Part shown: positions 57,879-64,000 of the stretch, piece after piece
Numbering within the stretch: the first letter of the stretch is position 1
How the letters are laid out: each line of letters starts with the position of its first letter
Assembly: GCF_000422405.1 (NCBI RefSeq)
Contig: NZ_AULS01000005.1
Location: forward strand, 1 to 64,000
DNA from: Microbacterium luticocti DSM 19459
Lineage (GTDB): Bacteria > Actinomycetota > Actinomycetes > Actinomycetales > Microbacteriaceae
Direction: 5' to 3'
Length of the DNA stretch: 64,000 nt
The notes under the pieces: generated by a model
Told to the model about the DNA's origin: nothing
Database searches by the model: none
Seen by the model: only the letters and a program-made list of their open reading frames with translations
Translations under genes and position numbers: made by a program

Positions 57879-58352
57879 TCAGACCACGTCGGTGTGCACG
57901 CGCAGGGCGTAGTGGTCGGTCAGGGTCTCGTGGTGGTAGTAGTCAACGAAGATGTCGCCGGCTTCGGTGGCGTCATACACCTCGTCTGGGTAGACGTAGG
58001 TGACGGCCTCCCCGTCATTGAAGTGGATGGGGATGGTCGGTTCGTCGTCGCGCGGACCACCGCGCCCGAGAGTGTAGAGCCGCACCTTGCCGTCGTCGCC
58101 CAGTTTGCGCCACTCGACGGTCATCGCCTCAGCCGTTCCCGCAGCCTGCAAGAACACCGTTGGCGACCACGACGTACCCGCTTGATCCGGGAAGATACCC
58201 TCCGGCACGCGCGCGAAGGTCATCCAGGAGCGGTGGGCGGAGCCGATTTTCAACACGATGTTACGCAGAGTGCCCTCATATCCGAGCACTCCGTCCCCAA
58301 GTGTGGTCACCGACCCGTCCGAGTCGAAGTAGACGAAGTCGCGGTAAACCAT
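57879..58352 (-). CDS. Hypothetical protein, 157 aa (accessory island)
   Basis: MVYRDFVYFDSDGSVTTLGD, then SWMTFARVPEGIFPDQAGTS and a C-terminal half rich in Asp/Tyr/His (GDIFVDYYHHETLTDHYAL). Soluble, acidic, no domain I can name. The ATG at 58352 has AGGAAGG 7 nt upstream. Base usage is somewhat less GC-rich than the flanking core genes. It starts 13 nt behind the truncated Fic gene, where the catalytic half of Fic should be, so the gene may have been joined here by a deletion. Confidence 0.55.
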   Translation of the reverse strand: MVYRDFVYFDSDGSVTTLGDGVLGYEGTLRNIVLKIGSAHRSWMTFARVPEGIFPDQAGTSWSPTVFLQAAGTAEAMTVEWRKLGDDGKVRLYTLGRGGPRDDEPTIPIHFNDGEAVTYVYPDEVYDATEAGDIFVDYYHHETLTDHYALRVHTDVV

Positions 58353-58365
58353 CACGAGACCTTCC

Positions 58366-58662
58366 TCAGAATGACACTGGTGAGACCGGCACGAAGTACT
58401 CGCCGCCCTCGATGTTCTTGCGGATGTCCACGGTGCGCAGTTCCCCGGCCCAGCCGTAGATTGCCTCGAACAGGGTGCGATGGATCGCTCGGAGTTCGGT
58501 CAGATCGCGGGTTGGCTTCGGCAGACGCGCCCGCAGCCGCACCTCGCGGATCGGCACGAGGTCGGCTTCGATGGCGTCGAGTTCGGCCTGCGTCCGCGCA
58601 CCGACGAGGTTCTTGAGGATGCCGGTAGCCGGATCGACGTAGGGGTCGACGACCTCACTCAA
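58366..58662 (-). pseudogene. Fic-family toxin, truncated before the catalytic motif
   Basis: 98 residues starting at a TTG at 58662. VGARTQAELDAIEADLVPIR and the helix LRAIHRTLFEAIYGWAGELR, then DIRKNIEGGEYFVPVS, are the first half of a Fic (AMP-transferase) domain. The reading frame stops before the HPFxxGNGR loop that binds ATP and carries the catalytic His, so the product should be inactive. It overlaps the upstream VbhA-like antitoxin gene by 8 nt. A shorter partner-binding function cannot be excluded. Confidence 0.75.
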
Positions 58663-58849
58663 TCCCGTACCGGGATCGGACGCGGGCCTCGAGCTGGTCG
58701 AGGTCGATCTCGCCCGCGACGTAGTCGGCGGTGTCGGCCCGGGTCGCCTCGGTCATCGGGAGCCCTTCCATCTCGCCGCTGTGGATCGCGGCGGTGACCG
58801 CCTTCTCGCGCTCGGCGCGCTCGGCCGCGGTGATCGTCGTCAGCGACAT
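58655..58849 (-). CDS. VbhA-like Fic antitoxin
   Basis: 64 residues. The inhibitory helix motif [S/T]xxxE[G/N] of class I Fic antitoxins is present as SGEMEG near residues 24-29 (AAIHSGEMEGLPMT), followed by VAGEIDLDQLEARVRSRYGI. In intact pairs the Glu blocks the ATP site of the Fic toxin. The downstream fic is truncated here, so the antitoxin has no active local target. The ATG at 58849 is preceded by GGGAGG. Confidence 0.75.
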   Translation of the reverse strand: MSLTTITAAERAEREKAVTAAIHSGEMEGLPMTEATRADTADYVAGEIDLDQLEARVRSRYGIE

Positions 58850-59016
58850 GGCGGGCCTCCCGGGGTCTCGATGGTGTCCTCCATTCTACCGGCGGAGCCC
58901 CGACATCGGCGGTTCGGATCAGTGCGTTCACTCCTTGGACGGGCCCGCAGGTGGGCGCAGAGATCGCCGACCATGACTGACGCCACGTCGGCGACCTGCG
59001 GCGGAGCCGACGAGGA

Positions 59017-59661
59017 TCACTGCGCGTAGCTGCGCAACTCCGGCCCCGGGTGCAGCACGCCGTTGACGATCGAGCGGATCGCGAACTCGCTGGCTTCGCC
59101 GAGTTCGACGGCCGTCGGGTCGAGCAGCCACTGCAGCTGCAGACCGTCCATGACGGCGAGGATGCTGGCGGCCGCGGCATCCACTCGTTGCGGCTCGGCG
59201 ACACCTGCGCGCGCGCACAGCACGGCGAAGGCATCGGCGACTTCGCGTCGCAGCGTGACGTACCGCTGCTCGAAGAACTCGCGCGCGGGGTGGTCGTCGG
59301 TCACCGATTCGGCGGAGAGGACCGTGTACACCTGCACGATGCCGGGCCGTCGTGCGTTCGCGAACGCGGTGCGTACAAGGTGCAGGAACAGTTCGGGGCC
59401 GTCGGGAATGTGCTTCTCTTCGAGATCCGCCACGTCGCTGGCGTCGCGATAGGAGAGCACCTCGAGCAGCAGATTCTGCTTCGAGCCGAAGTGGTGCAGC
59501 ACACCGGCGTGCGTCATGCCCACCTGCTCGGCGATGTCGGTGAGGGTGCCGTTGGTCGAGCCCTTCGCTCCGAAGGTCTCGATCGCGGCCTTCAGGATCT
59601 CCGTGCGCTTGCGCTCGGTTTCGGGGCGCGACCGCGCCCCATGACCATGCGAACCGGACAT
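59017..59661 (-). CDS. TetR/AcrR-family transcriptional regulator
   Basis: 214 residues. N-terminal HTH: RTEILKAAIETFGAKGSTNG then TLTDIAEQVGMTHAGVLHHF. The C-terminal ligand domain is helical (FLHLVRTAFANARRPGIVQV, AASILAVMDGLQLQWLLDPT). GGAGG lies just before the ATG at 59661. It is divergent from the peptide transporter across 127 bp containing two TTACT/AGTAA palindromes, so it most likely represses both promoters until a ligand, perhaps the imported compound, is bound (inference). Confidence 0.92.
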   Translation of the reverse strand: MSGSHGHGARSRPETERKRTEILKAAIETFGAKGSTNGTLTDIAEQVGMTHAGVLHHFGSKQNLLLEVLSYRDASDVADLEEKHIPDGPELFLHLVRTAFANARRPGIVQVYTVLSAESVTDDHPAREFFEQRYVTLRREVADAFAVLCARAGVAEPQRVDAAAASILAVMDGLQLQWLLDPTAVELGEASEFAIRSIVNGVLHPGPELRSYAQ

Positions 59662-59697
59662 GCGGCCTCCTTCCGAAGTCGGACTTGACCTTCCAAC

Positions 59698-59742
59698 TTA
59701 CTATCCAGTAACCTCCCATCTAACTTACTGGCGAGAAAGTAA
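59698..59742. promoter_or_regulatory. Two TetR-type operators
   Basis: TTACT-ATCC-AGTAA at 59698-59711 and ACTTACT-8 bp-AGTAAGT at 59723-59744 (core TTACT/AGTAA 59725-59742). They share the half-site but differ in spacing (4 and 8 bp). Both lie between the divergent tetR and transporter genes. Confidence 0.65.
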
Positions 59743-59788
59743 GTACACAGCGGGGCAGCGGTTCGCCCCACACGACGAAGGAGAAGCA

Positions 59789-61450
59789 ATGAGGCTCAGA
59801 CTCGCTCTTGCGGCGACGGGTATCGTCGCGGCACTCGCGTTGGCCGGCTGTTCCGGCGGAGGCGGGAGCGACAACACGTCACCCGAGCAGGGCGCGGCGC
59901 TCACGATCGCGAAGCCCGACGGCGCGATCACGACAGAGTCGAACAACCCGTTCATCAGCAACGCGTCCGCGATGACCCTCGGGTATGCGAACGCGATCTA
60001 CGAACCCCTGGCGATGGTCAACCTGGTGGGCAGCGACACCGACATCACCCCGTGGCTCGCCGAGAAGATCGACTGGAACGACACCTACACCGAGCTGACC
60101 GTGACCCCGCGCTCCGGCGTGAAGTGGAGCGACGGCCAGGACTTCACGGCGGACGACATCGCCTATACGTTCCAGCTGCTGAAGGACAAGCCCGAGCTCG
60201 ACCTGACCGCGCTGGGGATCAAGAGTGTCACGGAGGGCGACGGCACCGTCACCATCGCGTTCGAGAACCCGATGTACGTGAAGCAGGACAAGGTCCTGCA
60301 CAAGTTCATCGTCCCCAAGCACATCTGGGAGAAGGTCGCCGACCCGACGACCGAGACCAACAAGGACCCGGTGGGAACCGGCCCCTACGTGCTCTCGAAG
60401 TTCACCACGCAGAGCGTCGAGCTCACCGCCCGCGATGACTACTGGGGCGGCAAGCTCGCCGTGCCGACGCTGTACTACGTCTCGTACAACGACAACACGG
60501 CACTGACCACGGCCCTCGCCAGCGGCGACGCCGACTGGGCGCAGGCGTTCATCCCGAACGTGCAGTCCGCGTTCATCGACAAGGACCCCGACCACAACGT
60601 CTACTGGGCGGCCGCGGGTCTGGGCATCGACGCGATGTTCGTGAACACGCAGACCAAGCCGTTCGACGACGTGGCGTTCCGCAAGGCCGTCAACATGGTC
60701 ATGGACCGCGAGAAGCACGCCTCGATCGCCCGTGAGGGTGGCGTGCCCGTGCTCGACTCGGTGACGGCTCTGCCGAGCCCCGCCGGCGACAGCTGGATCT
60801 CACCCGAGTTCCAGGGCAAGAAGCTCACGGTCGATGTCGACGGCGCCAAGAAGGTGCTCACCGACGCCGGGTACACCTGGAAGAACGGCAAGCTCGTCGA
60901 CCCCGACGGCGACACGGTGACCTTCGAGCTGAAGGTGCCGCAGGGGTGGAACGACTACGTGACGGGCATCAGCCTGATCTCGGACTCGGTGAAGGCCCTG
61001 GGCGTCGACGCGAGCGTGCAGACGCCCGACGCCGACAGCTGGCTCGACGCCATCGCCAAGGGCGACTTGCAGGCGATCCTGCACTGGACCGACACCGGCA
61101 TGACCCCGTACGACCTGTACTCGGACATCATGGACGGTCGTTTCCTCAAGCCCAAGGGCGAAGTGGCCAACTACAACTTCGGCCGCTACGACAACAAGGA
61201 GGCCACGGCGGCACTGCAGGAGTTCGCCACGGCGACCGATGATGCCACCCGCAAGGCGGCGCTCGAGAAGGTGCAGAAGATCTTCGTCGAGGACGTGCCC
61301 GGCATGGCCGTGGGCACCCGGCCGTTCATCGGTCAGTACAACACCCGCAACTATGTGGGCTGGCCCGGCCCGGACGACCCGTACATCTCGCCCGACCCGA
61401 CTCAGCCCACCGCGGCGCTGATCCTCACGAAGCTGAAGCCGGCGTCCTGA
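59789..61450 (+). CDS. Peptide ABC transporter substrate-binding lipoprotein
   Basis: 553 residues. Signal peptide and lipobox LALAGCSGGGG (Cys21). Family 5 solute-binding fold: AIYEPLAMVNLVGSDTDITP, WSDGQDFTADDIAYTFQLLK, GTGPYVLSKF and AFRKAVNMVMDREKHASIA. It captures oligopeptides or related solutes outside the membrane. AAGGAGAA lies about 5 nt before the ATG. First gene of the operon; a strong hairpin follows the stop. Confidence 0.94.
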   Translation: MRLRLALAATGIVAALALAGCSGGGGSDNTSPEQGAALTIAKPDGAITTESNNPFISNASAMTLGYANAIYEPLAMVNLVGSDTDITPWLAEKIDWNDTYTELTVTPRSGVKWSDGQDFTADDIAYTFQLLKDKPELDLTALGIKSVTEGDGTVTIAFENPMYVKQDKVLHKFIVPKHIWEKVADPTTETNKDPVGTGPYVLSKFTTQSVELTARDDYWGGKLAVPTLYYVSYNDNTALTTALASGDADWAQAFIPNVQSAFIDKDPDHNVYWAAAGLGIDAMFVNTQTKPFDDVAFRKAVNMVMDREKHASIAREGGVPVLDSVTALPSPAGDSWISPEFQGKKLTVDVDGAKKVLTDAGYTWKNGKLVDPDGDTVTFELKVPQGWNDYVTGISLISDSVKALGVDASVQTPDADSWLDAIAKGDLQAILHWTDTGMTPYDLYSDIMDGRFLKPKGEVANYNFGRYDNKEATAALQEFATATDDATRKAALEKVQKIFVEDVPGMAVGTRPFIGQYNTRNYVGWPGPDDPYISPDPTQPTAALILTKLKPAS

Positions 61451-61459
61451 CACCCCAGC

Positions 61460-61493
61460 ACGTGGAGGGCGGGTACGAGCCCGCCCTCCACGT
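61460..61493 (+). terminator. Strong intra-operon hairpin
   Basis: A perfect 14-bp stem (ACGTGGAGGGCGGG, loop TACGAG) 9 nt behind the binding-protein stop, with no U tract. It may act as a partial terminator or an mRNA 3' stabiliser, which would give more binding protein than ATPase. Confidence 0.7.
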
Positions 61494-61512
61494 CGAGCCC
61501 GAAAGACCCCCT

Positions 61513-62379
61513 GTGAACGACGCTCTGACCGACGCCCCTCTCCTGACGGTGTCCGGCTACTCCATCGTCTACGACGTGGAACCCCCGGTGCAGGCCGTGC
61601 GGGATGTCACCCTGACCCTGCACCGCGGCGAGATCCTCGGCCTGGCCGGCGAATCCGGCAGCGGCAAGACGACCCTCGCCTACGGCATCCAACGCCTTCT
61701 GCGCCCGCCCGCCGTGATCACCGCCGGGAGCGTCGTCTTCCACGACGAGGACGGCACGCACGTCGACATCAACGCGCTCGACGTGAAGGCGCTGCAGCGG
61801 TTCCGCTGGGACAAGGTGTCGATGGTCTTCCAAGGCGCCATGAACGCACTGAACCCGGTCGCCGACATCGGGAGCCAGCTCGAGGACGTCTTCACGGTGC
61901 ACCGCCCGGGTATGCGCCGCCGCGAGCGGAAGGCCGCGATCGCCGAGCTGCTCGACCTCGTCGGCGTGGGGAGCGAGCGTGCGCGCTCATACGCCCACGA
62001 ACTGTCGGGTGGGATGCGGCAGCGCGTCATGATCGCGATGGCGCTGGCCCTGCGCCCCCAGCTGATGGTGATGGATGAACCCACGACCGCGCTCGACGTG
62101 CTCGTGCAGCGCGAGATCCTGCAGAAGATCTCTGAGCTGCGTCATCAGTTCGGCTTCTCCGTGATCTTCATCACCCACGACCTTCCCCTGCTGCTGGAGA
62201 TCTCCGACCGCATCGCGGTCATGAAAGACGGCGCGATCGTCGAACTCGCGACCGCCGAAGATCTCTACCGCAGCCCGCAGCATCCCTACACCCGGCGCCT
62301 GCTCTCGTCGTTCCCTAGCCTCACCGGGGCACGCGGAGCCTACGCCGGCCGCACCGGCTCGAGCCAGGAGAACGCATGA
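61513..62379 (+). CDS. Peptide ABC transporter ATP-binding protein (DppD-like)
   Basis: 288 residues. Walker A GESGSGKTT, Q loop VFQGAMNALNPV, signature HELSGGMRQRVMIA, Walker B LMVMDEPTTALD and switch His in FITHDLPLL. The C-terminal YRSPQHPYTRRLLSSFP is the oligopeptide-transporter ATPase tail. The GTG at 61513 is chosen because an ATG at 61462 would lie inside the hairpin stem. The stop overlaps the next start (ATGA). Confidence 0.93.
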   Translation: MNDALTDAPLLTVSGYSIVYDVEPPVQAVRDVTLTLHRGEILGLAGESGSGKTTLAYGIQRLLRPPAVITAGSVVFHDEDGTHVDINALDVKALQRFRWDKVSMVFQGAMNALNPVADIGSQLEDVFTVHRPGMRRRERKAAIAELLDLVGVGSERARSYAHELSGGMRQRVMIAMALALRPQLMVMDEPTTALDVLVQREILQKISELRHQFGFSVIFITHDLPLLLEISDRIAVMKDGAIVELATAEDLYRSPQHPYTRRLLSSFPSLTGARGAYAGRTGSSQENA

Positions 62380-63176
62380 CCACCCTCGAGTTCTCGCACA
62401 TCACCAAGAAGTACCGCGTTCGCGGATCAGGAGAAATGCTCGCGCTCGACGACGTCAGCTTCACGCTGAGCTCCGAGCAGACCATCGCGCTGGTCGGCCA
62501 GAGCGGAAGCGGCAAGTCGACGATCGCGAAGATCCTCACCCAGCTCGAACAGCCCACCAGTGGCGAGGTCCTTCTCGACGGCACGCCGATCCCGCGCCGC
62601 GGCAAAGGACTGCGCCGTTACCGGCAGCAGTTGCGCATGGTCTTCCAGGATCCGTTCGCGTCCCTGAACCCCGCCCGCACCATCCGCTACCACGTCCAGC
62701 GGCCGCTCGAACTCGATCGCATCGTGCCCGCGCGCGAGGTCGAAGCCGAGGTGGTGCGTCTGCTCGAGCGTGTGCAGCTCGACGCCGACGCCGTCATCGA
62801 CCGACGACCGCACGAACTGTCGGGCGGCCAGCGTCAGCGCGTCGCCATCGCGCGTGCCCTCGCTTCGCGGCCCGCGCTGCTGGTCGCCGACGAGCCCGTG
62901 TCGATGCTCGACGTGTCGTTGCGGCTGGGCGTGCTGACGCTGCTGGCCGATCTGCAGCGCGAGTCGGGCCTCGGTGTGCTCTACATCACCCACGACCTGG
63001 CCACGGCGCGTCACTTCAGCGACGAGATCATGGTGCTGCACCACGGCCACGTGGTCGAACGAGGACCGTCCGACGACGTGATCCTCAACCCCCGGCATCC
63101 CTACACCCGTGCGCTGCGCGACGCCTCACCCGATCCGCACGCGCTGTTCGGCGCCGCCCAGGAGGGCCGCTCATGA
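62376..63176 (+). CDS. Peptide ABC transporter ATP-binding protein (DppF-like)
   Basis: 266 residues. Walker A GQSGSGKST, Q loop MVFQDPFASLNPARTI, signature HELSGGQRQRVAIA, Walker B LLVADEPVSMLD, switch His in YITHDLATA, and the C-terminal NPRHPYTRALRDASP. With the preceding ATPase it forms the heterodimeric motor of a Dpp/Opp importer. Both junctions are 4-nt overlaps. Confidence 0.93.
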   Translation: MTTLEFSHITKKYRVRGSGEMLALDDVSFTLSSEQTIALVGQSGSGKSTIAKILTQLEQPTSGEVLLDGTPIPRRGKGLRRYRQQLRMVFQDPFASLNPARTIRYHVQRPLELDRIVPAREVEAEVVRLLERVQLDADAVIDRRPHELSGGQRQRVAIARALASRPALLVADEPVSMLDVSLRLGVLTLLADLQRESGLGVLYITHDLATARHFSDEIMVLHHGHVVERGPSDDVILNPRHPYTRALRDASPDPHALFGAAQEGRS

Positions 63177-64000
63177 GATTCTTCCTTCGCCGCGCGGTCT
63201 TCTACCTGTTCACGGCGTGGGCCGCCATCACGATCAACTTCTTCCTGCCGCGCATGATGAAAGGCGACCCGGTCAGCGCCTTCATCGCGTCGAACCAGGG
63301 ACGTATCAGTCCCGAGGCCATCGACTCCCTGAAGATCCTCTTCGGTCTCGACAACCACATGTCGCTCTGGCAGCAATACGTCCAGTACTGGGGGCTGCTG
63401 CTGCACGGCGACCTCGGCCGCTCGTTCTCGCGCGGCCTCGCCCCGGTGACCGACGTCATCGGCGCCGCGTTGCCGTGGACGGTCGGCCTCGTGGGGCTGG
63501 CCACGATCATCTCGTTCGTGCTGGGCACGGCGTTCGGCGCGATCATCGGGTGGCGCCGGGGCAGCAAGGCCGACCTCGCAGTTCCCTTCGCGACCTTCTT
63601 CTCGACGGTGCCGTACTTCTGGATGGGACTCATCGCGATCGCGGTGTTCTCATCGACGCTCGGATGGTTCCCGGCATCCCACGCGTACGGAAAGGGGAGC
63701 GACCCGGGGTTCACGTTCTCGTTCATCGGCGATGTCATCGCGCACGGAACGCTGCCCGCTCTCACCATCGTCATCTCGTCACTGGGCGGCTGGATCCTCG
63801 GCATGCGCAACATGATGATCACGGTGCTCGACGAAGACTTCGTCACCGTGGCGCAGGCCAAGGGGCTTCCGCGCGGGCAGGTGCTCTGGCGCTATGCCGC
63901 ACGCAACGCGATGCTGCCCCAGCTGTCGAGCTTCGCACTGTCGCTCGGGTTCATCGTGAGCGGCACGATCGTGATGGAGCTCGTGTTCTCCTACCCCGGC
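63173..64000 (+). CDS. Peptide ABC transporter permease (DppB-like), runs off the window
   Basis: Open from the ATG at 63173 to the window end (276 codons), so incomplete. Helices: FYLFTAWAAITINFFLP at the N-terminus, WTVGLVGLATIISFVLGTAF, FATFFSTVPYFWMGLIAIAV and TLPALTIVISSLGGWILGMR. The cytoplasmic coupling loop is DFVTVAQAKGLPRGQVLWRY (the EAA-like motif contacting the ATPases). The start overlaps the preceding stop. The second permease gene should follow to the right. Confidence 0.93.
   Translation, partial: MRFFLRRAVFYLFTAWAAITINFFLPRMMKGDPVSAFIASNQGRISPEAIDSLKILFGLDNHMSLWQQYVQYWGLLLHGDLGRSFSRGLAPVTDVIGAALPWTVGLVGLATIISFVLGTAFGAIIGWRRGSKADLAVPFATFFSTVPYFWMGLIAIAVFSSTLGWFPASHAYGKGSDPGFTFSFIGDVIAHGTLPALTIVISSLGGWILGMRNMMITVLDEDFVTVAQAKGLPRGQVLWRYAARNAMLPQLSSFALSLGFIVSGTIVMELVFSYPG

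Noticed and set aside
57879-58662. Frameshifted but complete Fic gene
   Set aside because: I looked for HPFxxGNGR in the other frames downstream of the stop and did not find it; the sequence there encodes an unrelated protein.
57376-59016. Integrated element with direct-repeat attachment sites
   Set aside because: No second copy of the tRNA-Ala 3' end is visible to the right of the island.

Overview
The window is chromosomal DNA of a high-GC Gram-positive bacterium, most likely a Microbacteriaceae member (Microbacterium-like). The grounds are about 70% GC, two adjacent clpP genes, an actinobacterial-type T-box on ileS, a Lys/Ala-tailed trigger factor, an RNase E/G with a long acidic N-terminus, small actinobacterial families beside housekeeping genes (DUF2017, DUF4233, DUF4031), and many genes that look leaderless (TANNNT ending 6-7 nt before the start codon).

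Layout. 1-2350 is mobile-element debris around orn and tRNA-His: an IS481-type transposase cut by the window edge, a 5'-truncated NYN-domain gene, a possible IS3 remnant and a double helix-turn-helix gene of recombinase-associated type. 2507-3650 holds a coupled metallopeptidase-clpS-DUF2017 set. 3699-9610 holds a small hypothetical gene, ssb, a lipoprotein, two tandem-repeat arrays (26-bp and 38-bp units), ettA and two acyl-CoA thioesterases. 9633-12813 (minus) is a coupled mscS-globin-flavoprotein operon. 12988-16686 (minus) is a coupled four-gene ABC transporter/two-component cassette, bracketed by two copies of a palindromic repeat. 17019-24692 has pepN, rpiB, a Nei/Fpg-type glycosylase, dps, an OafA-type acyltransferase and a gamma-carbonic anhydrase.

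24723-30981 holds tRNA-Gly, tRNA-Pro, tig, a TPR gene, clpP-clpP, clpX and a Gly-rich anchored protein. 31036-35224 has a GyrI-like protein, a methyltransferase, an M3 peptidase and a divergent ArsR-type regulator under a 14-bp iterated operator. 35280-40508 (minus) has valS, a small protein, and a coupled MFS transporter/CAP-domain pair. 40597-46410 is the T-box-controlled ileS-folC-DUF4233-ndk operon. 46421-57301 has a VKOR-like protein, RNase E/G, DUF4031, rplU-rpmA-obgE-proB, proA, and a small membrane protein-nadD-membrane protein-rsfS run. After tRNA-Ala (57376-57448) comes a short degraded island with a VbhA-like antitoxin and a Fic gene lacking its catalytic half. 59017-64000 is a TetR repressor divergent from a peptide ABC transporter (binding protein, two ATPases, a permease that runs off the window).

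The core is ordinary growth machinery: translation, protein quality control (tig, ClpP/X/S, PepN, M3 peptidase), RNA turnover (Orn, RNase E/G), ribosome assembly (ObgE, RsfS) and NAD/proline/folate synthesis. The less ordinary material is regulatory or structural: the repeat arrays, the palindromic family, the 14-bp iterons, leaderless promoters including a divergent pair with overlapping -10 boxes, and a strongly over-represented GGATGC/GCATCC hexamer.
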